Below are positions 7,590 through 17,708 of a DNA stretch of 64,000 bases, piece after piece; positions within the stretch are counted from its first letter, which is position 1; each line of letters begins with the position of its first letter. Where the stretch lies: the NCBI GenBank assembly GCA_965279475.1, contig CBDIIA010000003.1, positions 3,596,001 to 3,660,000 on the forward strand, in the 5' to 3' direction. The notes beneath the pieces were generated by a model that searched no databases, was not told the origin of the DNA, and saw only the letters and a list, made by a program, of their open reading frames with translations. The stretch is from Pseudorhodoferax sp965279475 (GTDB taxonomy: Bacteria; Pseudomonadota; Gammaproteobacteria; Burkholderiales; Burkholderiaceae_C). The position numbers were made by a program, and so were the translations under genes.

Positions 7590-9203
7590 ATGACCACAAG
7601 ATCCGCGAACCCGTTGCGTACCGCCCTTCCCGCCCTCACAGCACTGCTGCTCGGTGCTTGCCTGGCCGGTGGCAACGGTCTGGCGCACGCCCAGGCACCA
7701 GCACCGAAGACGCTGCGGTTCGTCGCCCACGCGGACCTGAAGATCCTCGACCCGACCTTCACCACGGCCTACATCACGCGCAACTTCGGCTACATGGTCT
7801 ACGACACCTTGTTCGCGCAGGACGCCAAGGGCCAGCCCAGGCCGCAGATGGTCGAGAAATGGACCACCTCCAAGGACGGCAAGGAATGGTCGTTCACGCT
7901 GCGCCCGGGCCTGAAGTTCTCCGACGGCAACGCCGTGACCGCAACCGACGCCGTGGCCTCGCTGCAGCGCTGGGCCACGCGCGACACCTTCGGCGCGGCG
8001 ATGAAGAGCTTCGGCGCCGAGTGGAGCACCGTCGATGCGCGCAGCTTCAAGCTGACGCTGAAGGAACCGTTCGGCCTGGTGCTCGATGCGCTGGCCAAAC
8101 CCTCGGGCTTCCCGCCGGTGGTGATGCCCGAGCGGCTGGCGAAACTGCCGACCACGTCGCCCATCAGCGAAGTGCTCGGCTCGGGCCCCTACATCTTCAA
8201 GCGTGACGAATGGGTGCCCGGCAGCAAGCTGGTGCTGGTGAAGAACCCGGCCTATGTGCCGCGCAGCGAGCCGGCCAGCGGCCTGGCCGGCGGCAAGAAG
8301 ACCAGCTTCGACCGCATCGAATGGATGTACCTGCCCGACGCCAACAGCAGCATCGCCGCGCTGAAACGCGGCGAGGTCGACTACATCGAGCAGGTACCGC
8401 CCGACTACGTGACCCCGCTGCGCGGCGACGCCAACATCAAGCTGCTGGCCTCCAGCGCGCAGCAGGCCCAGCTGGTGATGAACCAGCTGCACCCGCCGTT
8501 CAACAACCCCAAGGTGCGCCAGGCGGTGCTGAAGGCGGTGAGCCAGGAGAAGTTCAACGCCGCGATGGGCTACCCGCTCGACATGCGCATGAGTTATTGC
8601 GCCACCTACTTCATCTGTGGCAGCGCCAACGACACCGCCGCCGGTGCCGACGCCTACCGCACGCCCGATCTCGCGAAGGCCAGGCAGATGCTGGCCGAGT
8701 CGGGCTACAAGGGCGAGAAGGTCGTGCTGCTGGTAACCAGCGACGTGCCCTACCTCAACGCGCTCTCGCTGATGTCGCTGCAGACGATGAAGAGCATCGG
8801 CATCAACGTCGAAGGCGTGACGATGGACTGGGCCTCGATCGGCGCGCGCCGCGCCAAGCGCGACACGCCAGAGGCCGGCGGCTGGAGCGCCTATGCGACG
8901 GTGGCGAACGAGTTCGCGCTGAACAGCCCGATCGCCAACACCTACCTGGGCGCGGCCTGCGGCAACACACTGCCCGGCTGGCCCTGCGACAAGGCGCTGG
9001 ACGACCTGCGTGCCGCCTGGATCCGCGAGAGCGCACCGGCCAAACGCAAGGAACTGCTCGACGCCTTCCAGCGCCGTGCCTACGAGGCCGTTCCCTACAT
9101 CAACCTCGGCCAGTACTCGGCTGCCTCGGCTGCACGCAAGGAGCTGAAAGGTGTGGAGAAGATGTGGGGCGGCATGCCCAATCTCTGGGTTCTAGATAGA
9201 TGA
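7590..9203 (+). CDS. ABC transporter substrate-binding protein, family 5 (peptide type), copy 2
   Basis: 537 residues, with GAAGGAGAC just before the ATG. The signal sequence reaches about residue 36 and contains LLLGACLAGG, which could also serve as a lipobox, so the protein may be exported by either route. The mature part parallels copy 1 (LKILDPTFTTAYITRNFGYMVYD, FNNPKVRQAVLKAVSQE). It lies 12 bp after its partner M81 gene and 19 bp before the first permease gene, as part of one transcription unit. Confidence 0.9.
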   Translation: MTTRSANPLRTALPALTALLLGACLAGGNGLAHAQAPAPKTLRFVAHADLKILDPTFTTAYITRNFGYMVYDTLFAQDAKGQPRPQMVEKWTTSKDGKEWSFTLRPGLKFSDGNAVTATDAVASLQRWATRDTFGAAMKSFGAEWSTVDARSFKLTLKEPFGLVLDALAKPSGFPPVVMPERLAKLPTTSPISEVLGSGPYIFKRDEWVPGSKLVLVKNPAYVPRSEPASGLAGGKKTSFDRIEWMYLPDANSSIAALKRGEVDYIEQVPPDYVTPLRGDANIKLLASSAQQAQLVMNQLHPPFNNPKVRQAVLKAVSQEKFNAAMGYPLDMRMSYCATYFICGSANDTAAGADAYRTPDLAKARQMLAESGYKGEKVVLLVTSDVPYLNALSLMSLQTMKSIGINVEGVTMDWASIGARRAKRDTPEAGGWSAYATVANEFALNSPIANTYLGAACGNTLPGWPCDKALDDLRAAWIRESAPAKRKELLDAFQRRAYEAVPYINLGQYSAASAARKELKGVEKMWGGMPNLWVLDR

Positions 9204-9222
9204 CGCCTGAACGACCCGCCCG

Positions 9223-10158
9223 ATGAACTACCTGATCCGCCGCCTGCTGGCGACCCTGCCGGTGATGGCCGTCGTCGCCGTCGTCGTGTTCCTGCTGATC
9301 CACCTGTCGCCCGGCGACCCGGCGGCGCTGATCGCCGGGGACCTTGCCACCGGCGAGGACATCGAGAAGCTGCGCATTGCGCTGGGCCTCGACCAGCCGC
9401 TGTGGCGCCAGTTCGTGCTGTGGCTGGGGCGCCTGGCCACGGGCGACTTCGGGCGCTCGATCTTCACGCAGGTGCCGATCACGCAGCTGCTGGCGCAACG
9501 CGTCGAGCCCACGCTGTCGATCGCGGTGCTGACGATGGCGCTGACGCTGCTGTTCGCGATCCCGCTCGGCACGCTGGCCGCCTACCGCGCCGGCACCTGG
9601 ACCGACCGGCTGGTGATGGTGTTCGCCGTGCTGGCGTTCTCGGTGCCGGTGTTCCTGGTCGGCTACCTGCTGATCTACAGCTTCTCGATCCAGCTGGGAT
9701 GGTTTCCGGTGCAGGGTTATGTGCGCATCTCCGAAGGCGTGAAGCCGTGGATCACGAGCCTGGTGCTGCCGTGCGTGAACCTGGCGCTGGTCTACATCGC
9801 GCTGATCACGCGCATGACCCGCGCGACCGTGCTCGAGGTGCTGCAGGAAGACTACATCCGCACCGCCCGCGCCAAGGGCCTGGGCGTGCTGCCGGTACTG
9901 GGCCATGCGCTGCGCAACGCGGCGATCCCGATCGCGACCACGGTCGGCGTCGGCATCGCGCTGATGATCGGCGGCGTGGTGGTGACCGAGACCGTGTTCG
10001 CGATTCCCGGCATCGGCCGCATGGTGATCGACGCGGTGCAGCACCACGACTACCCGGTGATCCAGAGCGTGCTGCTGCTGTCGGCAGGCGTCTACGTGCT
10101 GATCAATCTGCTGATCGACCTCAGCTACCGCTTCTTCGACCCCAGGATCACGTACTGA
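9223..10158 (+). CDS. ABC transporter permease, DppB/OppB type
   Basis: 311 residues with a typical DppB start (MNYLIRRLLATLPVMAVVAVVVFLLI), about six membrane segments and the EAA loop region DYIRTARAKGLGVLPVLGHALRNA. It forms half of the membrane channel for the peptide importer. Its stop codon overlaps the next start by one base (TGATG), so translation of the two permeases is coupled. Confidence 0.93.
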   Translation: MNYLIRRLLATLPVMAVVAVVVFLLIHLSPGDPAALIAGDLATGEDIEKLRIALGLDQPLWRQFVLWLGRLATGDFGRSIFTQVPITQLLAQRVEPTLSIAVLTMALTLLFAIPLGTLAAYRAGTWTDRLVMVFAVLAFSVPVFLVGYLLIYSFSIQLGWFPVQGYVRISEGVKPWITSLVLPCVNLALVYIALITRMTRATVLEVLQEDYIRTARAKGLGVLPVLGHALRNAAIPIATTVGVGIALMIGGVVVTETVFAIPGIGRMVIDAVQHHDYPVIQSVLLLSAGVYVLINLLIDLSYRFFDPRITY

Positions 10159-11038
10159 TGACCGCCGGCACCGCTCCACCGTCGATCCCCGACATCGACG
10201 CTCCGTTCGTCCCCAAGCGCTGGCGCTGGGCGCGCAAGAACCCGACGCTGATCCTCGGCGTGCTGCTGCTGCTGGCGGTCGCCGTGGTCGCACTCTGCGC
10301 GCCGTGGATCGCCACCTTCGATCCGACCGACATCGATCCGCTGGCGCGGCTGAAGGCACCGACACCCGAGCACTACTTCGGCACCGACGCGCTGGGGCGC
10401 GACGTGTTCAGCCGCGCCGTCTGGGGCGGCCGCGTGTCGCTGATCGTCGGCGTCAGCGTGGCGGCGTTGTCGATGGTGATCGGCGTGGTGCTGGGGCTGG
10501 TGTCCGGCTTCGTGCGCTGGAGCGACGGCTTCATCATGCGGGTGATGGACGGCCTGATGGCGATCCCGGGCGTGCTGCTGGCGATCGCGCTGATGGCCGT
10601 CACGCGGGCCAGCCTCACGACCGTGATCATCGCCATCACCGTGCCCGAGATTCCGCGCGTGGTACGCCTGGTGCGCTCGCTGGCGCTGACGCTGCGCGAG
10701 CAGCTGTTCGTCGAGGCCGCGCATGCCGTGGGCACGCGGCTGCCGACCATCCTGTGGTACCACATCCTGCCCAACATCGTGGCGCCGCTGGTGGTGCAGG
10801 CCACCTTCGTCGCGGCCTCCGCGGTGCTGACCGAGGCCGCGCTGTCGTTCCTCGGCGTCGGCGTGCCGGCGCAGACGCCGAGCTGGGGCAACATGATGGC
10901 CGAGGGCCGCAACTTCGTGGCCGTGGGCTTCCACATCATCCTGTACCCGGGGCTGCTGCTGGCGGTGACGGTGCTGGCGATCAACATGATGGGCGACGGC
11001 CTGCGCGACGCGCTCGACCCACGCCTCGCAAGACGGGT

Positions 11039-11042
<4 letters not shown>
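10158..11042 (+). CDS. ABC transporter permease, DppC/OppC type
   Basis: 294 residues from the ATG at 10158, which overlaps the previous stop. The N-terminal oligopeptide-permease domain (KRWRWARKNPTLILGVLLLL) and HYFGTDALGRDVFSRAVWGG are characteristic of OppC/DppC. An EAA-type loop (FVEAAHAVGTRLPTILWYHI) contacts the ATPases. The gene shares an ATGA overlap with the downstream ATPase. Confidence 0.93.
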
Positions 11043-12051
<1,009 letters not shown>

Positions 12052-12055
<4 letters not shown>

Positions 12056-13068
12056 GCACCACACCTTCATCACAGACCACACCCGAACCCGCACCCGCCA
12101 CGCTGCTGCAGGTGCGCGACCTGAAGAAGCACTACCTGGCCCCGCGCCGCTGGCCAGCCAAGGCGACGCGGCCGATCCAGGCGGTGGCCGGCGTGTCGTT
12201 CGACGTGGCGCGTGGCGAGACGCTGGCGCTGGTCGGCGAATCGGGCTGCGGCAAGACGACCACCGCCAAGTCGGTGCTGCGCCTGGTCGAGCCGACCTCG
12301 GGTTCGGTCAAGCTCGACGGCGAGGAGCTGACGGCGCTGTCGCCCGAGCAGATGCGGCTGCGCCGGCGCGACGTGCAGATCATCTTCCAGGATCCGTATG
12401 CGTCGCTCAACCCGCGGCTTACCGCCGGCAGCATCGTCGCCGAACCGCTGCGCAATTTCGGCCTGGCCACCGGCAAGGAACGCGACGAGCGGGTGCAGTG
12501 GCTGTTCTCCAAGGTCGGCCTGCGGCCCGAGTCGGCCGCCAAGTACCCGCATGAATTCTCCGGCGGGCAGCGCCAGCGGCTGGGCATCGCGCGCGCGCTG
12601 GCGCTGAACCCCAAGCTCATCGTCTGCGACGAGCCGGTATCGGCGCTCGACGTGTCGGTGCAGGCCCAGGTGGTCAACCTGCTGATGGACCTGCAGCAGG
12701 AGTTCGGCATCGCCTACCTGTTCGTCGCGCACGATCTCGCTGTGGTGCGCCACATCAGCCACCGCGTGGCCGTGATGTACCTCGGCCACATCGTCGAGGT
12801 GGCCGACCGCGACACCCTGTTCTCGGCGCCGCGCCACCCCTACACCGAGATCCTGCTGTCCGCCGTGCCGGTGCCCAACCCGCGCACGCCGGCCAAGCGG
12901 ATGCTGCTGCAGGGCGACCCACCGAGCCCATCGAACCCGCCCTCGGGCTGCACTTTCCACACGCGCTGCCCGCTGGCGCAGCCCCTCTGCAAGGAACAGG
13001 CTCCCGCACTGACCGAACGGCCGTCCAGCTCCGTCGGCGGCCAGTGGGTGGCCTGCCATTTCCGGTAA
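12052..13068 (+). CDS. ABC transporter ATP-binding protein, DppF/OppF type
   Basis: 338 residues, starting at the ATG at 12052 inside the previous stop (ATGA). Walker A is GESGCGKT, the signature is FSGGQRQR and Walker B is LIVCDEPVSALD. The C-terminal oligopeptide extension has GCTFHTRCPLAQPLC. It completes a full Dpp-type transporter: two receptors, two permeases and two ATPases. Confidence 0.93.
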
Positions 13069-13084
13069 CTGACAGGAACTTTTG

Positions 13085-14527
13085 ATGACCACCGACTACG
13101 ACCTGATCATCCGGGGCGGCACCGTGATCGACGGGACCAAGGCACCCCGTTTCGATGCCGACGTGGGCGTGCGCGCCGGCCGCATCGCTGCCATCGGCGA
13201 CCTGTCCGCCGCCAGCGCGGCGCAGAGCGTCGACGCCACCGGTCGCATCGTTGCGCCGGGCTTCATCGACGCGCACACGCACGACGACCAGGCCGCGCTG
13301 ACCCAGCCCCAGATGGCGTTCAAGATCTCGCAGGGCGTGACCACCGTCGTCGCCGGCAACTGCGGCATCAGCGCCGCGCCGCTGCGCGACGACATGGACC
13401 TGCCGATGCCGCTGAGCCTGATCGACTCGCCGCCGAAGGACCGCTTCACCACCTTTGCCGCCTACCTCGATGCGCTGCGTGCCACGCCGTCGTCGGTCAA
13501 CGTCGCGGCGATGGTGGGCCACTCGACGCTGCGCGCCGTGACCATGGCCGACCTCGACCGCCCCGCCACCGCCGACGAGATTGCCGCGATGCGCGCGCAC
13601 GTCGAAGAAGCGATGGCGGCCGGCGCGATCGGCATGTCCACCGGAACCTTCTACCCGCCAGCGGTGAAGGCCACGACCGAGGAGATCATCGCCGTCGGCC
13701 AGCCGCTGACCGCGCACAAGGCGCTGTACGTGACCCATATGCGCGACGAGTCCGACCGCGTGATGGAGTCGCTCGAAGAGACCTTCCGCATCGGCCGCGA
13801 GCTGGGCATCGGCGTGGTCGTCTCGCACCACAAGGTGCAGAACACGCAGAACTTCGGCATGTCGAAGACCACGCTGCCCTTCATCCAGGAGACGATGAAG
13901 CACCAGTGCGTGTCGCTCGACTGCTATCCGTACACGGCCGGCTCCACGATGATCCGCGTCGACCGCGGCATGCTCGAGGCGCGGGTGCTGATCGCCTCCA
14001 GCGTGCCGCACCCCGAGATGGCCGGACGCGACCTGAAGGACATCGCGGCCGAATGGGGCGTCGACGGCACCGAGGCCGCGCGCCGCCTGCAGCCCGGCAG
14101 CGCGATCTACTTCCTGATGGACGAAGACGACGTGCAGCGCATCCTGGCGTTCGACGAGACGATGATTGGCTCCGACGGCATCCCCGTCGGCGAGAAGCCG
14201 CACCCGCGCCTGTGGGGCACCTTCCCGCGCGTGCTGGGCCACTACAGCCGCGACGTCGGCCTGTTCCCGCTCGAGACCGCGGTGTGGAAGATGACCGGCC
14301 TCACCGCCCGTAACTTCGGCCTGGCCGGGCGCGGCACGTTGAAGGTCGGCCAGCATGCCGACGTGGTGGTGTTCGATGCCGCCACCGTGCGCGACGCGGC
14401 GAACTACGAAGAGCCGACGCTGCCCGCGGTCGGCATCGACGCGGTGATCGTCAATGGGGCGATCACCTGGCAAGGCGGCGCGCACAGCGGGGCGCGGGCC
14501 GGGCAGGTGGTCACGCGCTCGGCTTGA
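13085..14527 (+). CDS. N-acyl-D-amino-acid deacylase (D-aminoacylase), amidohydrolase superfamily
   Basis: 480 residues. Metal-site and family motifs are visible: FIDAHTHDDQA near residue 65, VVAGNCGISAAP with the D-aminoacylase cysteine near residue 95, AAGAIGMSTGTFYPPA, then VVVSHHKVQN and SLDCYPYTAGST. It hydrolyses N-acyl-D-amino acids to D-amino acids in the cytoplasm. It is the last gene of the operon, and its product would suit the DauA-like dehydrogenase encoded by the first gene. The start at 13085 follows AGGAAC with acceptable spacing. Confidence 0.9.
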   Translation: MTTDYDLIIRGGTVIDGTKAPRFDADVGVRAGRIAAIGDLSAASAAQSVDATGRIVAPGFIDAHTHDDQAALTQPQMAFKISQGVTTVVAGNCGISAAPLRDDMDLPMPLSLIDSPPKDRFTTFAAYLDALRATPSSVNVAAMVGHSTLRAVTMADLDRPATADEIAAMRAHVEEAMAAGAIGMSTGTFYPPAVKATTEEIIAVGQPLTAHKALYVTHMRDESDRVMESLEETFRIGRELGIGVVVSHHKVQNTQNFGMSKTTLPFIQETMKHQCVSLDCYPYTAGSTMIRVDRGMLEARVLIASSVPHPEMAGRDLKDIAAEWGVDGTEAARRLQPGSAIYFLMDEDDVQRILAFDETMIGSDGIPVGEKPHPRLWGTFPRVLGHYSRDVGLFPLETAVWKMTGLTARNFGLAGRGTLKVGQHADVVVFDAATVRDAANYEEPTLPAVGIDAVIVNGAITWQGGAHSGARAGQVVTRSA

Positions 14528-14603
14528 TCCATCGTGCGCGCGCCGTCACATCCGAGACGGGACTTCCGCTGGATGGACGGTACGGCCCAGTAGGGGCAAA
14601 AAT

Positions 14604-14645
14604 CAGAGCCCGGGGCTTGCCGAGGGACGTCCACTCGACCGACCG
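14604..14645. repeat. Short dispersed repeat, related to the attC-like element at 39535
   Basis: The string CTTGCCGAGGGACGTCCACT resembles CTTGCCGGGTGACGTCCTCT near 39561. Read on the minus strand both encode the same peptide pattern (SVEWTSLGKP here, SIERTSPGKP there). The surrounding interval 14528-14820 has no convincing gene; it holds this repeat and the nrtR promoter region. Confidence 0.4.
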
Positions 14646-14781
14646 CTCGGACCTCACGCCCTGCGCAAATGACGCGCGACGTACTGCTGCTGCAGCACGC
14701 CGTCCACGCGTGACTTGCAGTCCAGCAGAACGCCATCGGCCCCAGGGCGATGCGTCTTGCTTGTTCTGGTTATCCTTTAAA

Positions 14782-14796
14782 GTTGCATAGCACAAC
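14782..14796. promoter_or_regulatory. Candidate NrtR operator at the nrtR promoter
   Basis: GTTGCATAGCACAAC, an inverted repeat of the form GTTG-N7-CAAC, 25 bp before the nrtR start. It matches, in reverse orientation and with one mismatch, the site at 15576-15590 in front of the NAD operon. This suggests autoregulation. Confidence 0.7.
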
Positions 14797-14820
14797 CGTC
14801 GCAACGCAAAGGTCAAGCCC

Positions 14821-15561
14821 TTGAAACCATCCCCCAAGAACACCCACCTGGACTTCCCCCGACCGCTGGTCACGGTCGACGTGGTGATCTTCACCGTCCT
14901 GGACGACACGCTGAAACTCGTCCTGGTGCGGCGGCCCGACGGCGGCAACGAACCGTTCCCCGGCCGCTGGGCGCTGCCGGGTGGATTCATCGACGTCGGC
15001 AAGGACCCCAGCCTGCTGGACTGCGCCTTGCGCAAGCTGCGTGAGAAAACCGGCGTCTCCGCTCCTTACCTCGAGCAGCTGGGCAGTTGGGGCGGTGCAG
15101 ACCGCGACCCTCGCGGCTGGTCGACTACCCATGCCTTCTTCGCCCTGGTGCCAGGCCGCGAATTGGTGCTCGAGAAGGGGGCCAACACGGCGCAGGTCGA
15201 GTGGGTGGACGCCGATGCGGCCACACGAAAGAGGCTCGCCTTCGACCACGGTGAAATTGTGGCGACAGCCATCGCACGGCTGCGCAGCAAGGTGGAATAC
15301 ACGTCGCTGCCGGCGTTCCTGCTGGAGGAACCGTTCACGCTGCCCCAGCTGCAGCACACGTATGAAGTGGTTCTGGGCCGCCCGGTCGACAAGAGTGCCT
15401 TCCGCAAGCGCATGCTCGACGGCGGCTTCATGGAAGAGGCCGGCATGGTGGACGGCAGCTTCGGTCGGCCGGCGATGGGCTATCGGCTGGCCGACAGGTC
15501 CCAGGCGGCGCTCTTTCCTCGCACCTTCAGCCCGCGGGAGGGCCTGCTGTCGGGTACTTGA
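14821..15561 (+). CDS. nrtR: NrtR-type Nudix-related transcriptional regulator of NAD metabolism
   Basis: 246 residues with a TTG start preceded by AAAGG. The N-terminal half is a Nudix fold (VDVVIFTVLDDTLKLVLVRRP, WALPGGFIDVG). Its Nudix box is degenerate: in GFIDVGKDPSLLDCALRKLR the catalytic glutamates of the GX5EX7REUXEE pattern are missing. The C-terminal third (FTLPQLQHTYEVVLGRPVDK, then FRKRMLDGGF) is the winged-helix domain typical of NrtR. NrtR proteins repress NAD salvage genes and are released by ADP-ribose-type ligands. Here the gene stands directly before pncA-pncB-nadE-nadM, with shared operator sites at both promoters. An active ADP-ribose hydrolase is unlikely given the box. 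Confidence 0.88.
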   Translation: MKPSPKNTHLDFPRPLVTVDVVIFTVLDDTLKLVLVRRPDGGNEPFPGRWALPGGFIDVGKDPSLLDCALRKLREKTGVSAPYLEQLGSWGGADRDPRGWSTTHAFFALVPGRELVLEKGANTAQVEWVDADAATRKRLAFDHGEIVATAIARLRSKVEYTSLPAFLLEEPFTLPQLQHTYEVVLGRPVDKSAFRKRMLDGGFMEEAGMVDGSFGRPAMGYRLADRSQAALFPRTFSPREGLLSGT

Positions 15562-15585
15562 CATTTACCCTTTAAGTTGTACTAT
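15558..15585 (+). promoter_or_regulatory. Sigma-70 promoter of the NAD salvage operon
   Basis: TTGACA at 15558-15563, a 16-bp spacer and TACTAT at 15580-15585. The -35 overlaps the nrtR stop codon and the -10 lies inside the first of two NrtR-type operators. A repressor bound there would block polymerase. Confidence 0.7.
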
Positions 15586-15590
15586 GCAAC
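15576..15590. promoter_or_regulatory. Candidate NrtR operator 1 of the NAD operon
   Basis: GTTGTACTATGCAAC, form GTTG-N7-CAAC, overlapping the -10 box. It is the reverse complement of the site at the nrtR promoter with one mismatch. The next site starts 23 bp downstream. Confidence 0.75.
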
Positions 15591-15598
15591 TCATCAAG

Positions 15599-15613
15599 GT
15601 TGTACAAGACAAC
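15599..15613. promoter_or_regulatory. Candidate NrtR operator 2 of the NAD operon
   Basis: GTTGTACAAGACAAC, again GTTG-N7-CAAC, just downstream of the presumed transcription start and 16 bp before the pncA-like start codon. Two tandem sites suggest cooperative or tight repression. Confidence 0.7.
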
Positions 15614-15629
15614 TTATAGGGAAGAATCC

Positions 15630-16493
15630 ATGAAACAGGGCATCCAGCTCCTCCTGATCGATCCTCAGAACGATTTCTGCGACCTTCCCGCCGACTGGTG
15701 TCCGACGGACACCGCCACTGGCGCTCAGATCCGACCGGCGCTGCCGGTCCCCGGCGCCCATGCCGACATGCTCCGGCTGGCGGACCTCATCCGCCAGGGC
15801 GGCAACGGCATCGACGGCATCACCATCACGCTGGATTCCCACCACAGACTAGACATCGCGCACCCCACCTTCTGGAGAGCCCGAGATGGCGGTGCCGTGG
15901 CGCCGTTCACGCCGATCACCGCGGCGCAAGTCCGTGCAGGGAACTACCAGCCGCGCGACGCCGCCGCTCTGCCCCGGACGCTGGCCTATCTCGATGCGCT
16001 CGAGCGTCGGGGCCGGTACACCCTGATGGTCTGGCCGGTGCACTGCGAAATCGGCAGCTGGGGACATGGCGTGCATCGCTCGGTGAAGGACGCGTGCGAC
16101 GCCTGGGAGCAACGCCGGCTGCATACCGTGGTCAGCGTCAGCAAGGGCAGCAACCCCTGGACCGAACACTACAGCGCGTTCCAGGCCGAGGTGCCTGATC
16201 CGCACGACCCGGACACCGAGTTCAACCTGGCGCTGGTACGGTCGCTGGACGAGGCCGACCTGATCATCGTGGCGGGCGAAGCGAGCAGCCACTGCGTGCG
16301 TGCCACGACCGAGCACCTGGTCGCCAACCTCCCTTCGGGCCGCGCCTCCAAGGTCGTTCTGGTGACCGACTGCATGAGCCCGGTCGGCGGTTTCGAGTCG
16401 CAGCAGCAAGTCTTCCTGGACGACATGGCGGCTCGCGGCGTCCAGCTGCGCACCAGCGCCGACGTGCTGTCCACCCTGGCCGCGAACAGCTGA
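15630..16493 (+). CDS. pncA: Nicotinamidase-like cysteine hydrolase (isochorismatase superfamily)
   Basis: 287 residues, longer than classic ~210-residue nicotinamidases. Visible elements are the catalytic Asp in LLLIDPQNDF (about residue 11), the metal-site pattern LDSHHRLDIAHPTFW, the Lys in VSKGSNPWTEHYSAF and the nucleophile in GEASSHCVRAT. These match PncA, which converts nicotinamide to nicotinate. Its place as first gene of an NrtR-controlled operon with pncB and nadE supports that role. The ATG at 15630 follows GGGAAGAA. Confidence 0.82.
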   Translation: MKQGIQLLLIDPQNDFCDLPADWCPTDTATGAQIRPALPVPGAHADMLRLADLIRQGGNGIDGITITLDSHHRLDIAHPTFWRARDGGAVAPFTPITAAQVRAGNYQPRDAAALPRTLAYLDALERRGRYTLMVWPVHCEIGSWGHGVHRSVKDACDAWEQRRLHTVVSVSKGSNPWTEHYSAFQAEVPDPHDPDTEFNLALVRSLDEADLIIVAGEASSHCVRATTEHLVANLPSGRASKVVLVTDCMSPVGGFESQQQVFLDDMAARGVQLRTSADVLSTLAANS

Positions 16494-16518
16494 CCACTGG
16501 CCGCAAAGGACATCCATC

Positions 16519-17706
16519 ATGCAACCCATCATCCGCAGTTTGCTGGACACAGACCTGTACAAGTTCACCATGTGGCAGGCCATGCTGCACAGCCATCCGC
16601 AGACACAGGCCGAGTACACCTTTGTGTGCCGGAACCAGCCGGCCTACCCGTTGGCCGAGTTGCTGCAGGACGTGAACGCGCAGCTGGACGACCTGTGCAC
16701 ACTGCGCTTCACCGCAGTGGAGCTGGACTACCTGCGCAGCCTGCGCTACATCAAGAGCGACTTCATCGACCTCCTGCGCATCTTCAGCTTCCAGCGGGAG
16801 TTCGTCACGGCCAAGGCCGAAGGCTCTGCGCTGCGCATCCAGGCCGTGGGCCCGCAGGTGCACGTGATGGCGTTCGAGATCTTCGTCCTGGCCATCGTCA
16901 ACGAGTTGTACTTCCGCCGCTTCGACGCGCAGGCTGCGCTGGCCCAGGGCCGCGATCGCCTGCAGACCAAGATCGGCCTTCTGCGTCAACTGGCCGACGA
17001 GCCCGCGGCCCGCAACCCTTTCGAGTTCTTCGACTTCGGCGTGCGCCGCCGCTTCTCGCGCGACTGGCAGCGCGAGGTGGTAATGGCCCTCAAGCGCGAA
17101 GTACCCCAGCACTTCAAGGGCACGTCCAACGTGCTGCTCGCCAAGGAGCTGGGGCTGGTCCCCATCGGAACCATGGCCCACGAGTATCTGCAGACCTACC
17201 AGGCCCTGGGCGTGCGGCTGCGGGACTTCCAGAAGGCGGCGCTGGAAGGCTGGGTACAGGAGTACCGCGGCGACCTCGGCGTGGCGCTGACCGACGTGGT
17301 CGGCATGGACGCCTTCCTGTCGGACTTTGACCTGTACTTCGCCAAGCTCTTCGACGGTCTGCGGCACGACTCGGGCGACCCGTTCGCCTGGGGAGAGAAG
17401 GCACTGGCCCACTACGCCAAGCTGCGTATCGACGCCAACACCAAGCGCCTGGTGTTCTCCGACGGGCTGGACTTGCCTACGGCCATCCGCCTGTACCGCG
17501 CCTTTGCAGACCGCACGCAGACGGGCTTCGGCATCGGCACAAACCTGAGCAACGACGTCGGCCTCACGCCGCTGAACATCGTGATGAAGCTCACCAGGTG
17601 CAACGGCCAGCCGGTGGCCAAGCTCTCGGACAGCCCCGGCAAGACCCTGTGCGAAGACGAGACCTTCCTGGCGTACCTGCGCCAGGTCTTCCACATCGCG
17701 GGGTAA
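16519..17706 (+). CDS. pncB: Nicotinate phosphoribosyltransferase
   Basis: 395 residues, the usual PncB length. Recognisable segments are SLLDTDLYKFTMWQAMLHSH at the start, EFFDFGVRRRFSRDWQ, KGTSNVLLAKELGLVPIGTM, FDGLRHDSGDPFAWGEKAL and GIGTNLSNDVG. It makes nicotinate mononucleotide from nicotinate and PRPP, the step after the nicotinamidase. It lies 25 bp after the previous gene and 2 bp before nadE. Confidence 0.93.
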   Translation: MQPIIRSLLDTDLYKFTMWQAMLHSHPQTQAEYTFVCRNQPAYPLAELLQDVNAQLDDLCTLRFTAVELDYLRSLRYIKSDFIDLLRIFSFQREFVTAKAEGSALRIQAVGPQVHVMAFEIFVLAIVNELYFRRFDAQAALAQGRDRLQTKIGLLRQLADEPAARNPFEFFDFGVRRRFSRDWQREVVMALKREVPQHFKGTSNVLLAKELGLVPIGTMAHEYLQTYQALGVRLRDFQKAALEGWVQEYRGDLGVALTDVVGMDAFLSDFDLYFAKLFDGLRHDSGDPFAWGEKALAHYAKLRIDANTKRLVFSDGLDLPTAIRLYRAFADRTQTGFGIGTNLSNDVGLTPLNIVMKLTRCNGQPVAKLSDSPGKTLCEDETFLAYLRQVFHIAG

Positions 17707-17708
17707 AC

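Noticed and set aside
5841..8492. Very long open frame on the minus strand (883 codons) opposite the second peptidase and binding protein
   Set aside because: It is antisense to two clear genes with good ribosome-binding sites and has a His/Arg/Gln/Gly-rich composition typical of shadow frames in GC-rich DNA. Similar long antisense frames at 17412-19508, 43388-45148 and 52-55 kb were rejected for the same reason.
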